Below are positions 43,740 to 52,889 of a stretch of DNA of 64,000 nucleotides, one piece after another. How positions within the stretch are numbered: position 1 is the first letter of the stretch; each line of letters starts with the position of its first letter. Under the pieces are notes generated by a model. That model did no database searches. It saw nothing but the letters and a program-made list of their open reading frames with translations, and was not told the origin of the DNA. The position numbers were made by a program, and so were the translations under genes. Source of the DNA: Sulfurovum sp. XGS-02 (GTDB lineage Bacteria > Campylobacterota > Campylobacteria > Campylobacterales > Sulfurovaceae); assembly GCF_023213175.1 (NCBI RefSeq), contig NZ_CP093312.1, positions 1,984,001-2,048,000 of the forward strand, given 5' to 3'.

Positions 43740-45111
43740 TTTACTTCAACGCATCGGAAAAGCACTGATGACCCCTATTGCAGTACTCCCTGTAGCTGCA
43801 CTTCTGCTTCGCTTGGGTTTTGGTGATATCTTTGACGGCCAGATAGCCCTCATTATGAAGAGTGCCGGAGATGCGATCTTTTCCCATCTTGATCTTCTTT
43901 TTGGTATAGGTATCGCCTATGGATTGGCAAAGAACAATGACGGTGCCGCAGCACTTTCAGGTGCGATAGGTGTACTCATCGCCAAAGCGGTCTATCTCAG
44001 CATAGACAAAGAGGTCAATATGGGTGTATTTGTCGGTATCATCATCGGTGTCATAGCCGGTACTCTTTATAACCGTTATCACACCATCAAACTGCCGGAA
44101 TTTTTAGGCTTCTTTGGGGGAAAACGTTTCATCCCTATTCTCACTGCTGTCTCTGCTATAGGGGTTGGGATCCTTGCAGGGTATTTCTGGCACTTCGCGC
44201 AAAGCGGTATCGATGCATTTTCAAATACTATCATTGGATTAAAAGAGACAGGCACATTTATCTACGGCACACTCAACCGTCTTCTCATTCCGCTGGGACT
44301 GCACCATATACTCAACTCTGTGTTCTGGTTCCAGCTGGGAGAATACACATACATCAAAGAGGGTGCAGAAGTGGTGGCCAACGGTGATCTGCATCGTTTT
44401 TTTGCCGGCGATAAAACCGCGGGTGTCTATATGTCAGGGTTTTATCTCATCATGATGTTCGGTCTGCCTGCAATGGCCTATGCTATCTACCTGAACACCC
44501 CAAAAGAGTCACGTAAAAAAGTCGGTGCTATTTTGGCCGGTGTGGCATTTACCTCGTTTCTCACGGGTATCACGGAACCCTTGGAGTTTCTCTTTTTGTT
44601 CGTAGCCCCTCTGCTCTTTGTTTTACATGCACTGCTTACCGGTCTGGCACTGTCAGCAGCACAGATGTTAGACATTCACGCAGGATTCGGCTTTTCGGCA
44701 GGTTTTATAGATTATGTGATCAACTATAAACTGGCTACAAACCCCCTGCTTATCCTCCCACTGGGAGCAGTGTTCGCTCTTATCTATTTTATCACTTCCT
44801 ACTACACGATCAAACTCTTTAAACTCAATATCTTTGAAGAGATGATAGAAGAGAAAACGGTCGAATCGGATGAGGAGACAAAAGCATTTATTGCTGCTTT
44901 GGGAGGAGAAGAGAATATTATTCATACCGATGCATGTATCACACGATTGCGTATGCAGGTTCATGACAGTTCGCTGCTTAGGGACGATGCCTTGATTCGC
45001 TTAGGGGCAAAAGGTGTCATCCGTCCGGATAGACGCAGTGTCCAAGTCGTATTGGGGACGAAAGCAGAGGGTATCGCAGAGAAGATAAAGACATTCTTGC
45101 AAAGAGGCTAA
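43732..45111 (+). CDS. nagE: N-acetylglucosamine-type PTS EIICB permease
   Basis: A 459-aa glucose-superfamily PTS permease. The EIIC domain (about 1-365) starts LLQRIGKALMTPIAVLPVAALLLRLG and has about ten membrane helices plus the LTGITEPLEFLFLF block with the sugar-contacting glutamate. The EIIB domain (about 380-459) has the phospho-cysteine in DACITRLRM (C402), with Ile replacing the more usual Ala-Thr order. It lacks the fused EIIA of E. coli NagE; a separate EIIA is at 47907. GlcNAc is the likely substrate because nagA is in the same locus; glucose cannot be excluded from sequence alone. Confidence 0.88.
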   Translation: MFNLLQRIGKALMTPIAVLPVAALLLRLGFGDIFDGQIALIMKSAGDAIFSHLDLLFGIGIAYGLAKNNDGAAALSGAIGVLIAKAVYLSIDKEVNMGVFVGIIIGVIAGTLYNRYHTIKLPEFLGFFGGKRFIPILTAVSAIGVGILAGYFWHFAQSGIDAFSNTIIGLKETGTFIYGTLNRLLIPLGLHHILNSVFWFQLGEYTYIKEGAEVVANGDLHRFFAGDKTAGVYMSGFYLIMMFGLPAMAYAIYLNTPKESRKKVGAILAGVAFTSFLTGITEPLEFLFLFVAPLLFVLHALLTGLALSAAQMLDIHAGFGFSAGFIDYVINYKLATNPLLILPLGAVFALIYFITSYYTIKLFKLNIFEEMIEEKTVESDEETKAFIAALGGEENIIHTDACITRLRMQVHDSSLLRDDALIRLGAKGVIRPDRRSVQVVLGTKAEGIAEKIKTFLQRG

Positions 45112-45188
45112 CTATTGGTTAAGATTGTATTAGCCATATATTAACTTATAAGCATTATACTTATAGAAAAAACCTTCAGGATATATCT

Positions 45189-46082
45189 ATGCGTACAGTT
45201 GTCTTGTTTCTCTTCTTTATACTTCTTAGCGGCTGTTCTTTAAACAGACTGTATGTCCCCGGAGAGATCAATAAAGTCACTGTTGTAGAGTATACCCCCT
45301 ACATGAAACACCACCGTGCGTACTTCACAAGAACAGAATTAGAAACGATCAACGAGGATCAGAAATACCTCTACCTTTATGATAAAAAAAATAAGTACCT
45401 TGGCTTCCTGCTTCATCGTAAGAACGAATATATACTTTACAATCTCAGTAAACCCGAACAAGCAGCACTTACACTGCATACCGATCCAAAGACAAACTAT
45501 ACCCATATATTGAAACGTTTGAAACGTCAGGGGTTTACTCCTGTTGATTCTTTATATTCAGTGGGGGTGATCGCATCTGTAGCGCCGAGAAGATACAAGG
45601 GTGTAAAAACTCTTTTGGTTGAAGTTCAGGACTATTCACATCTCCAGGAGCTCTACAAAGATGCCATTAGAAGATACCATGCAGATGGGATCGAAAGCAT
45701 TCAAACAAAGCTGCCAAAACAGCTCATCTATGAGTATTATAGACGCTACGAAAAACGGGCCCGCACACGAAAACAATTAGCACAGTTGCAGATCATCGCT
45801 CAAAAGCTACAGATCAAAACACAAGAAGAGATCTACACATATTATTTATATGAGGCACCTCTTGATACATTATCCGCATATCTTTCACAAAAAGAGACAA
45901 GAGGTGCACTCTCAAACCACCAATACAGTATGTTAAAAAGAAGAAAAAAATCCTTACAAGAAGAAAAACTCTTCAATGAAGGATCGCTTGAAGATCTCAT
46001 TGCTGCATACAAAATCAATAAAGACCCAAACTACAAAAAACGTATCCTGCTGCTTATAAAAGAGAAGCAGGAAAATAAATAG
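45189..46082 (+). CDS. Lipoprotein, unknown
   Basis: A 297-aa predicted lipoprotein with lipobox LSGC (C16). The N-terminal half (about 20-150) has beta-strand character and many tyrosines. The back half (about 160-297) is helical and very basic (RRYEKRARTRKQLAQLQ, KRRKKSLQEEK), with Sel1/TPR-like periodicity that I cannot confirm. I do not recognise the family. A TATACT at 45156-45161 and AGGA 8 bases before the ATG support its own promoter. It is convergent with the histidine kinase gene. Confidence 0.75.
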   Translation: MRTVVLFLFFILLSGCSLNRLYVPGEINKVTVVEYTPYMKHHRAYFTRTELETINEDQKYLYLYDKKNKYLGFLLHRKNEYILYNLSKPEQAALTLHTDPKTNYTHILKRLKRQGFTPVDSLYSVGVIASVAPRRYKGVKTLLVEVQDYSHLQELYKDAIRRYHADGIESIQTKLPKQLIYEYYRRYEKRARTRKQLAQLQIIAQKLQIKTQEEIYTYYLYEAPLDTLSAYLSQKETRGALSNHQYSMLKRRKKSLQEEKLFNEGSLEDLIAAYKINKDPNYKKRILLLIKEKQENK

Positions 46083-46092
46083 GATCTACCAG

Positions 46093-47145
46093 CTATTTGA
46101 CAGAGATAACGTTGTAGAGATTTAATTCGATCTTTGTACCTTTATTTTTCTTGCTTTGTATCTTAATAGGTATGGTCAATTCATCACACAGTTTTTTTAC
46201 AATATGCAACCCTATTCCTATGCCTCTGGCTTGTTCTTTATAGTATCTGTCAAACACTTTGGAAGGATGCTTAATACCTTTTCCTGTATCCTGTATCGTT
46301 AAAGTGCTCCCTTGCAATATAATATCGACAGTACCATTGACACTATTGTATTTGCCTGCATTGCTTAAAAGATTATCCAAAATACGTGTAAATGCATCTT
46401 TGTTTGTCTCCAAAGTCGTTTTCTCTATAGCCGTTTTATATCTCACATCAGGGTAGAGTACCTCAAAATAGTGTACACGGTCCTGCACCAACTCTTTCAA
46501 GGAAAATCTTTCTGATTGTGCCGGAACCCCCTTGAGAAAAATACGCAGGTTATCCTGTAAAGAGAGTATGCTTTGGATATTGTTTTCAAGTCTCTGTATT
46601 TTTTGATTCTCCCCTATCTCTCTTTTAAAAAGTTTTAAGTTGATAAGCATAGAACTGATAGGGGTATTGAAATCATGGAGGATATCTTTTACGAACTCTT
46701 CATTGATACGAAGTGCTCTTTGCAATGGCATCAGTGAATAGATAGAGAAAAGAAGAGAGACAAATGCAGCAAAGACAGAGTAAAACCAAAATTTTCCATA
46801 CAGTTTATTGGCCAACTTCTCCACTCTCTGTATATAATTTTCTTTTGAATACATGACCTTCATCAGATACTTTTCTGATGTCGGCACCTTGAAATAGCTA
46901 TAAAAACCGCCATCTTGATAGAGGATGTTCTCCTCTTTGGTTTCATCCTTATCCACAAAGTCTGTTGTAAGCCCTGCACACTGTAAGGAAAAAGCACAGA
47001 GTTTCATCTCTATATGGATCTTGTCTTCTATCTCTACTTTTTTAATTTGATATTCATTCCAAAAATTAATCGCCAGTAAGACTTCTAAAAGTATCAGGAA
47101 TATCAAAAAACTTTTGAAAAATGATTCTCGCTCATACTTTTTCAA
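46093..47145 (-). CDS. Sensor histidine kinase
   Basis: A 350-aa membrane sensor kinase. Helices at about 8-26 and 119-139 enclose a periplasmic domain of about 90 residues with two cysteines (C50, C56), possibly a disulfide. The dimerisation domain has the phospho-histidine in ILHDFNTPISSM (H157). The ATPase domain shows DNLLSNAGKYN (N box), DTGKGI (G1) and ARGIGIGLHIVKK (G2). The start is a TTG inside the end of the response-regulator gene (14-base overlap), with AAGGGG 8 bases upstream. The signal is unknown; the GlcNAc locus around it suggests amino sugars or the envelope. Confidence 0.92.
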   Translation of the reverse strand: MKKYERESFFKSFLIFLILLEVLLAINFWNEYQIKKVEIEDKIHIEMKLCAFSLQCAGLTTDFVDKDETKEENILYQDGGFYSYFKVPTSEKYLMKVMYSKENYIQRVEKLANKLYGKFWFYSVFAAFVSLLFSIYSLMPLQRALRINEEFVKDILHDFNTPISSMLINLKLFKREIGENQKIQRLENNIQSILSLQDNLRIFLKGVPAQSERFSLKELVQDRVHYFEVLYPDVRYKTAIEKTTLETNKDAFTRILDNLLSNAGKYNSVNGTVDIILQGSTLTIQDTGKGIKHPSKVFDRYYKEQARGIGIGLHIVKKLCDELTIPIKIQSKKNKGTKIELNLYNVISVK

Positions 47146-47764
47146 TCATATACCCCTTCCCGCGTATATTTTTGATCTCTATGCCTAATTTATTCTTTAA
47201 TTTTGCAAGATTTACACGTAAGGCATTTGCGGTAGGCTGTTCTAAAAAGTCCATCAGTCTGTAACTCTCTACAATTTTATTTTGCGATGTGATGAGTGCA
47301 TGAAAAATATTTTGCTGCACATCTCCCAATCCTATGGTCTGTCCTGATTTTTGTAACACTCTAGTCACCGGATTATACGTAATATCATTCAGATAAAGCA
47401 GTTCATCCTCTTTTTGGTATTTTCGTTTAATACGTATCAGTAGCTCTTCGGGATCAAAAGGTTTTTTGATATAGTCTTCTGCTCCGATGGCAAAACCTTT
47501 GGAAATGGAGTTGATGTCAGTAAGGGCAGTGATGTAGATAGCGGGGGTTTCATCTCCTGCATCTTTGAGTGCTGAGAGCACATCAAAACCATCGACCTCA
47601 GGGACATTCACATCTAAAATGTAGAGGTCATACTTGTGGGTGAACGTGAGGTCAAATACTTCAGGTCCACGATGTGCCACATCTATCGTATACCCTTCCA
47701 GCTCCAGGAACTCTTTCAGGCTATCGCATAAAATCTGGTCATCTTCAAGTAATAGTATTCTCAT
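47132..47764 (-). CDS. OmpR-family response regulator
   Basis: A 210-aa regulator with a receiver domain (1-120; acidic pair D8/D9-area, phospho-aspartate D51 in ILDVNVPEVDG, and KKPF lysine) and a winged-helix DNA-binding domain (about 128-210) ending in GKGYMIEKV. It is about 15-20 residues shorter than typical OmpR proteins, mainly in the DNA-binding part. It overlaps the kinase gene and lies 47 bases after the 31-codon small gene. Confidence 0.92.
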   Translation of the reverse strand: MRILLLEDDQILCDSLKEFLELEGYTIDVAHRGPEVFDLTFTHKYDLYILDVNVPEVDGFDVLSALKDAGDETPAIYITALTDINSISKGFAIGAEDYIKKPFDPEELLIRIKRKYQKEDELLYLNDITYNPVTRVLQKSGQTIGLGDVQQNIFHALITSQNKIVESYRLMDFLEQPTANALRVNLAKLKNKLGIEIKNIRGKGYMIEKV

Positions 47765-47811
47765 AATATTAGAGTATACAACCAGTAATATTAAGAAAAT
47801 ATTATAGAAGA

Positions 47812-47907
47812 TTATTTCTTTTTCTTAGGCATTTTGAGCACAATGAGAAATGCGACCAAGATCAGACCGTAGATCACATAATAATAGATATTGTCATTCA
47901 TTGGCAT
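47812..47907 (-). CDS. 31-aa single-helix membrane protein
   Basis: A small gene too short for routine calling. It reads MPMNDNIYYYVIYGLILVAF and continues to KMPKKKK. A single membrane helix spans about residues 8-24 and a basic tail KKKK fixes the end in the cytoplasm. Its ATG overlaps the EIIA stop codon (TAATG), and GGAGG lies 7 bases before it inside the end of the EIIA gene, a near-ideal site. So it is very likely translated and coupled to EIIA. It may bind EIIA or the permease at the membrane, or the kinase encoded two genes further on. No family is known to me. Confidence 0.75.
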   Translation of the reverse strand: MPMNDNIYYYVIYGLILVAFLIVLKMPKKKK

Positions 47908-48377
47908 TAGTTTACCTCCATAATGATATCTTGGCTTTTTACGATATTCAATCGTTTGTCGATACTTTTCACATCACTCTCCTCGGAGATGATCACAGGC
48001 GTGATGATATCTTTAGCATGTTTCCGAATGTAGGAGAGATCAGCACGGATGATGGGGTCCCCTGCATTCACTTCGTCTCCTTCGTTCGCAAGGCGTTCAA
48101 AACCTTTGCCCTCAAGTGCCACAGTCTCTAAGCCGATGTGAACCATCACCTCTAGATCTTTTGTACTTTTTATACTATAGGCATGGTTCGTAGAAAATAT
48201 TTTTGTGATCTTTCCCTCTATCGGTGCTGAAAACACATCAGACATAGGAATGATCGCTACACCGTCACCTACAAGTTTTTGTGAAAAGACATCATCATCC
48301 ACACTTTCAAGTGCTACGACCTGTCCGTCTACAGGTGACTTTATCTCTCTTACTTTACGTTTTAAAAATCCGAACAT
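47907..48377 (-). CDS. PTS EIIA, glucose/GlcNAc type (Crr-like)
   Basis: A soluble 156-aa phosphocarrier that takes phosphate from HPr and gives it to EIIB. The active pair is H65 in STNHAYSIK and phospho-H80 in MVHIGLETVALEGKGF, as in E. coli EIIA-Glc. The conserved SPVDGQVVALESVDD and IPMSDVFSAPIEGKI blocks are also seen. It completes the PTS whose other parts are at 41913-45111. It lies 4 bases after nagA and overlaps the 31-aa gene. Confidence 0.94.
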   Translation of the reverse strand: MFGFLKRKVREIKSPVDGQVVALESVDDDVFSQKLVGDGVAIIPMSDVFSAPIEGKITKIFSTNHAYSIKSTKDLEVMVHIGLETVALEGKGFERLANEGDEVNAGDPIIRADLSYIRKHAKDIITPVIISEESDVKSIDKRLNIVKSQDIIMEVN

Positions 48378-48381
48378 TTCT

Positions 48382-49506
48382 CTACCTTTTATACTTTACT
48401 TCACCATTCACTATGGTTGATATGATACTGAAATTTTCATCAAAGATGACTATATCCGCATCATAGCCTTCTCGCAGTTCCCCTTTAGCTATACCCAGTT
48501 TGGCCGCGGGTATCTTCGTCGCAGCATTGACGATCTCAACAAGGTCCATAGAGGTGTGTTTCTTCATATTCGACAATGCTTCATTCATCTTCAGTACAGA
48601 ACCTGCAAGCGTACCGTCGTCAAGTACTGCTTTACCTTCATTGACCTCAACACGCCTGCCCCCCAGATCATAGGTGCCGCACTTCATACATCCTGCCCTC
48701 ATAGCATCTGTGATAAGTATCAGTTTCTCTTTTTTGACTCTCTGTACCAGTTCCAGTGTGCTCGGGTGGGTATGTACCAGATCTGCGATCATGTCACAGG
48801 TCACATCAGAGTCAAATACTGCACCTACGATGCCGGGTTTTCTATGATGATAGGAGTTCATGGCATTAAAGAGATGCGTGGCATGCGAGATACCCCAGGT
48901 AAAACTCTCCTGACTCTCTTCATAGCTTGCATCAGAATGCCCGATACTGAGGATGATATGAGGATATGCTTCTGTCAATCGCTTTACAAACTCTTCCGCA
49001 CCTGCTATTTCAGGTGCCAGTGTGATCATTTTAACTTCGTTCATATAGTTCTCTATCAGTGCCATGTTCGGCGGCTGCACATAGGTTCTATCCTGCGCAC
49101 CGTGTTTCTCTGCATTGATAAAAGGTCCTTCAAGATGAATGCCGAGCAGAGTTGCACCGCTGACCTTAGCCGCATGCAGTTGTATGTTTTGTAAAGCCTT
49201 GTCAATGGCTTCACTTGACATTGTCATCGTCGTAGCCAAGAAAGAGGTGGTCCCTGTTTGAAGCAGGGTTGAAGAGATCGTTTCCAGTGCATCAGGTGTG
49301 GCATCCATCACATCTGCACCACCGCTTCCGTGTATATGCAGATCAATAAACCCTGCACTGACATAAGCACCTCTGGCATCGATTATTTCGATACCTGTAA
49401 GATCGCTCTCCTCTACGATATTGACGATCTTGTGATCAAATAAAAGCACTTTATCTTCAACAATCTTGTCATCAATCAATAGCTTTGCATTGCGAATAGC
49501 TTTCAT
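48382..49506 (-). CDS. nagA: N-acetylglucosamine-6-phosphate deacetylase
   Basis: Removes acetate from GlcNAc-6-phosphate, the product of PTS uptake, giving glucosamine-6-phosphate. The 374-aa amidohydrolase has the metal HxH at H57/H59 (IDLHIHGSGGADVMDA), LEGPFINAEKHGAQ with the metal glutamate, the histidines in ILSIGHSDASYEES and THLFNAMN, and the catalytic aspartate in LITDAM. No nagB is in the window, so the product may go to cell-wall synthesis instead of glycolysis, or nagB lies elsewhere. It lies 36 bases after the acyl-CoA ligase gene and 4 bases before EIIA. Confidence 0.95.
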   Translation of the reverse strand: MKAIRNAKLLIDDKIVEDKVLLFDHKIVNIVEESDLTGIEIIDARGAYVSAGFIDLHIHGSGGADVMDATPDALETISSTLLQTGTTSFLATTMTMSSEAIDKALQNIQLHAAKVSGATLLGIHLEGPFINAEKHGAQDRTYVQPPNMALIENYMNEVKMITLAPEIAGAEEFVKRLTEAYPHIILSIGHSDASYEESQESFTWGISHATHLFNAMNSYHHRKPGIVGAVFDSDVTCDMIADLVHTHPSTLELVQRVKKEKLILITDAMRAGCMKCGTYDLGGRRVEVNEGKAVLDDGTLAGSVLKMNEALSNMKKHTSMDLVEIVNAATKIPAAKLGIAKGELREGYDADIVIFDENFSIISTIVNGEVKYKR

Positions 49507-49542
49507 TGTGTTCTTACCTCACTCTCTTTTGTCGTTCTGTGC

Positions 49543-51087
49543 TCACATACCACTCCCAAGGCTCTCTTTGAGTGCCCTTTTCAGTACTTTACCCGTTGCA
49601 TTTTTAGGGAGCCCTTTAATGAGATGTATCTGTTTGGGTATTTTATAATTTGCGAGCTGCTCTCTCATATATTTCTTTAAACCCTCTTGATCAAGCTTCT
49701 CTATCCCCTCTTCAAGTTCTATATACGCTACGGGAAGCTCCCCACTCTTCTCATCAGCCATACCGATCACAGCCGAGGCTCCAACCCCCTCAAAACTGTC
49801 TATGACCTCTTCTACTTCACGAGGGTAGATATTGATACCTTTTGAGATAATGAGATCTTTTTTTCTATCTACGATAAACAGAAATCCTTCCTCATCCATA
49901 TATCCTACGTCACCTGTAAGCAGCCACCCGTTAATGATGGTCTCATCTGTTGCTTCAGGGCGGTGCAGGTACCCCTGCATCACATTGTCGCCTTTCACGA
50001 TGATATCTCCTATCGTGCCGCGGTGTACTTCCTTTAGCTCTTGATCTACGATCTTTATCTCATACCCGTAGAGTGCTGTACCAACGGATCCTGCTTTTTG
50101 TTTTTTTAACGTGTTCATACTGACAGCAGGGCTTGCTTCGCTCAACCCATACCCTTCCAGCAATGTTGCCCGTTTAAATTTCTTTGCCATGGCATCCAGT
50201 GTTTTAGGGTGCAGGGGTGCAGCCCCTGATATAAAGGCACGTACATTGTTGAACCACATAAAATACCATGGAAGTTTCGCCTTGGCCAACGCATTATAGA
50301 CATCGGGAATACCAAAAAAGAGCGTGACCCGTTTTAACAGCGTCTGTTTAAAAATATTGGAAAAAGGCTGTATCGATTTGATGATCACAATACTCATACC
50401 TACACACAAAGGAAGCATAACGGCAATGGAAAATGTAAAGGAGTGGAACATGGGAAGAAATACGATCCCTCTGTCTCTGGGTGTCACATTGATGTGCTTC
50501 ATCCCGGAACTTCCGTTTGAAAAAATGTTCTTATGGCTTAGCATCGCCCCTTTGGGTTTACCGGTCGTTCCGGAAGTATAAATGATCACCGCTGTATCTT
50601 CCAAGGCGGTATCGGTATGGGCTACAGATACCCCTGTTTTTAACGCTTCATCAAAAGTGTAGTGTTGTTCTCCCGGCGCACTTTTGCCCCCTTCCCAAAC
50701 AAGTAATTTACACAATTTACTTGCTTTACTGTTATTGACAACCTTCTCATGGAGTGCAGAGGCGACAAGTGTGGAAGCCCCACTGTCCTCTAAAATATAC
50801 GTCAGCTCCTCTTCTTTTAAAAAGGTGTTGACAGGTACTACAATAGCCCCCAATTTTGAAGCGGCAAAGATCGTATAGATGAACTCAGGAGAGTTACGCA
50901 AAAAAAGTGCGATCCTGTCACCCTTTTTTACCCCTTTTCTCGCAAGAAAAGCAGCCAATTTATCTGCTGCTGCTAAGATGTCTTTATAGGTGATCTTCTC
51001 CTCATCTACAAACAGTGCAACTTTCTTGCCTCGCTTTTTTGCCTGAAAGGTGATCAGTTCATAAAAGTTTTTAAACCTGTAGTCCAT
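49543..51087 (-). CDS. Acyl-CoA ligase (ANL superfamily, FadD-like)
   Basis: Activates a carboxylic acid with ATP and couples it to CoA. The 514-aa protein has the AMP-binding motif IIYTSGTTGKPKGAMLSHKN (about 165-184, within the limit of the family's A3), the acyl-site block EGYGLSEASPAVSMN, the hinge TGDVGYMDEEGFLFIVDRKK, and the C-terminal catalytic lysine in LPKNATGKVLKR. A long-chain fatty acid is the usual substrate, but acetate-, medium-chain or aryl-CoA ligases look alike. It is the first gene of the run with nagA and EIIA. Acetate released by NagA could be recycled by such an enzyme, though that is speculative. Confidence 0.88.
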   Translation of the reverse strand: MDYRFKNFYELITFQAKKRGKKVALFVDEEKITYKDILAAADKLAAFLARKGVKKGDRIALFLRNSPEFIYTIFAASKLGAIVVPVNTFLKEEELTYILEDSGASTLVASALHEKVVNNSKASKLCKLLVWEGGKSAPGEQHYTFDEALKTGVSVAHTDTALEDTAVIIYTSGTTGKPKGAMLSHKNIFSNGSSGMKHINVTPRDRGIVFLPMFHSFTFSIAVMLPLCVGMSIVIIKSIQPFSNIFKQTLLKRVTLFFGIPDVYNALAKAKLPWYFMWFNNVRAFISGAAPLHPKTLDAMAKKFKRATLLEGYGLSEASPAVSMNTLKKQKAGSVGTALYGYEIKIVDQELKEVHRGTIGDIIVKGDNVMQGYLHRPEATDETIINGWLLTGDVGYMDEEGFLFIVDRKKDLIISKGINIYPREVEEVIDSFEGVGASAVIGMADEKSGELPVAYIELEEGIEKLDQEGLKKYMREQLANYKIPKQIHLIKGLPKNATGKVLKRALKESLGSGM

Positions 51088-51158
51088 TCTAGTACTCGTA
51101 CGCTAAACCTTTTACAATTTTCCCCATCCTTTTTCTCCCTCTTTTCACTATGATATAT

Positions 51159-52052
51159 TTATGCTTCGATCAACCCGTACAGTGCATTGATCTCCTGTGC
51201 CCAGATCGACTCATCGATCGTCTCCAGGACAAGTGGTATATCATCCATACGCGAGTCATTCATAATGAATTTAAAAGCATCCCATCCGATCTCTCCCTGA
51301 CCTAGCGAGTCGTGCCTGTCAACCCTTGAACCCAACTTTGGTTTAGAATCATTGATATGCATACCCATAAGATACTCTCTTCCTACGACTTTATCAAAAG
51401 TGTTCCATGTTTCATCATAGGTTTCTCTCGTACGGATATCATATCCTGCTGTGAACATATGACAGGTATCGATGCAAACGCCTACACGGCTTTTATCTTC
51501 CACCTTATCGATGATATGTGCCAAATGTTCGAACTTATACCCAAGATTGGATCCCTGTCCTGCTGTATTTTCTATAACCAGTTTTACATTGGAATCTTTT
51601 GTCGCATCTATGGCTCTATTCAGTGACTCTGCTATCACGTCAAGACATTGCAACTCTGCCTGCATGAGTTTATCATGGTATTCCGGGTCTTTTTTAGGGA
51701 TCTTTGTCAAATGAGACCCCGGGTGGAAATTAAGCCTGTCAAGCCCCAAAATACGGCAACGTTCCAACTCATCGATAAAGGCATCTCTTGATTTCTCAAG
51801 TTTTTCTGCCTCATGGTGTCCCAGATTAATGAGGTAAGAGTCATGCGGTAAAATGTGTTTAGGCAAGATACCCGAAGCCTCGAGATTTTGATGAAATGCA
51901 TCTATGGTTTTTGTCTCTAAAGGTTTTGCAACCCACTGTCTTTGATTTTTCGTAAAAAGTGCAAATGCTTTGGCCCCTATAGCCATAGCATTCAATGGGG
52001 CGTTATCCACGCCACCGCTTGCACTTACATGTGCACCGACAAATTTTGTCAT
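51159..52052 (-). CDS. nfo: Endonuclease IV (apurinic/apyrimidinic)
   Basis: Cuts 5' to abasic sites in DNA base-excision repair, downstream of glycosylases such as the UDG at 18395. The 297-aa TIM barrel with a trinuclear zinc site shows [75 protein letters not shown] and LVLET, covering all nine metal ligands. Length is normal. It starts 9 bases after the lipoprotein gene stop and shares its strand. Confidence 0.96.
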   Translation of the reverse strand: MTKFVGAHVSASGGVDNAPLNAMAIGAKAFALFTKNQRQWVAKPLETKTIDAFHQNLEASGILPKHILPHDSYLINLGHHEAEKLEKSRDAFIDELERCRILGLDRLNFHPGSHLTKIPKKDPEYHDKLMQAELQCLDVIAESLNRAIDATKDSNVKLVIENTAGQGSNLGYKFEHLAHIIDKVEDKSRVGVCIDTCHMFTAGYDIRTRETYDETWNTFDKVVGREYLMGMHINDSKPKLGSRVDRHDSLGQGEIGWDAFKFIMNDSRMDDIPLVLETIDESIWAQEINALYGLIEA

Positions 52053-52061
52053 CTTTGTACC

Positions 52062-52550
52062 TTAATATTGTTTTTTCACTTGTATAAGTATAGAATTGAT
52101 TGTATCACGGAAAATAATTTGCTTGTTTAAAACACTATAATCGATATTATATTTATCTGTTTTTACGATCTTCTGTGTAAACCCGTCACCCTTCTTTTCC
52201 AATCCGGTACCATGAAGCAGAGGCCTCCCTCTAAATATATTTTCCAGTATATCTTCTGGGTACATGGCACTTAAGACCTCTTTGTTGAAAGCATTTTTAC
52301 TCATACATTCCAACAGACTCATGCAGATTGAGGTCTCGGATATTTCTAGAGAGATGAGTGCCTGCCCGCTGCTATAGATCTCGATCTTCATCTCTTCTTC
52401 ATTCTCATAGATGAACCCCATATCAGCATATTTGAAGGTAGGTGTTTTAAATATAATGTAGGCAGAATCTTGCTGCACATACTCTTTAGAAGCACAGGCA
52501 CTCAAAAGCAAACCCATGATAAAAATTGAAATGATTCTTTTAAAATTCAT
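52062..52550 (-). CDS. Lipoprotein, unknown
   Basis: A 162-aa predicted lipoprotein. The signal peptide (MNFKRIISIFIMGLLLSAC) ends in lipobox LSAC with C19. The mature part is mixed alpha/beta, with a cysteine pair (SICMSLLECMSK) about 70 residues in. It starts just inside the region upstream of the tRNA-Glu promoter and is followed by nfo after 9 bases, so both are probably one transcript. I recall similar short lipoproteins in Campylobacterota but cannot name the family. Confidence 0.75.
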   Translation of the reverse strand: MNFKRIISIFIMGLLLSACASKEYVQQDSAYIIFKTPTFKYADMGFIYENEEEMKIEIYSSGQALISLEISETSICMSLLECMSKNAFNKEVLSAMYPEDILENIFRGRPLLHGTGLEKKGDGFTQKIVKTDKYNIDYSVLNKQIIFRDTINSILIQVKKQY

Positions 52551-52612
52551 TTTTTTTCCTTATTTTCGACAAATTATACACTATCTTAAGAGATTTTTAA
52601 GCGCCCTATCTA

Positions 52613-52618
52613 TATAAT
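52613..52618 (+). promoter_or_regulatory. -10 box of the tRNA-Glu pair
   Basis: A perfect TATAAT lies 21 bases before the first tRNA-Glu, with a GC-rich CGCCC just upstream and no clear -35. Initiation near 52625 would give a 14-base leader. Both tRNAs are probably on one transcript. Confidence 0.6.
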
Positions 52619-52638
52619 GCCATCCACAAGTTACAGAT

Positions 52639-52713
52639 GGCCCCATCGTCTAGCGGTTAGGATCCATGGTTTTCATCCATGTTACCGGAGTTCGAGTCTC
52701 CGTGGGGTCACCA
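52639..52713 (+). tRNA. tRNA-Glu (TTC), copy 1
   Basis: A 75-base cloverleaf with encoded CCA. Acceptor GGCCCCA/TGGGGTC pairs with one G-U, the anticodon is TTC within TTTTCAT, and the T-loop is TTCGAGT. It is identical to the second copy over all 75 bases. Confidence 0.97.
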
Positions 52714-52743
52714 TTTTTAGCTTGTAACCTATCAACATTATGT

Positions 52744-52818
52744 GGCCCCATCGTCTAGCGGTTAGGATCCATGGTTTTCATCCATGTTACCGGAGTTCGA
52801 GTCTCCGTGGGGTCACCA
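52744..52818 (+). tRNA. tRNA-Glu (TTC), copy 2
   Basis: Identical to copy 1 and 105 bases downstream in the same direction, with 30 unrelated bases between. The flanks do not match, so only the tRNA itself has been kept or converted. TTC reads GAA and GAG. Confidence 0.97.
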
Positions 52819-52889
52819 TTCATTCACCCAATACACTGCTATTTTATACAAATCTTACTTCATCAAAATGAGATAAGCCTTAACCTATA

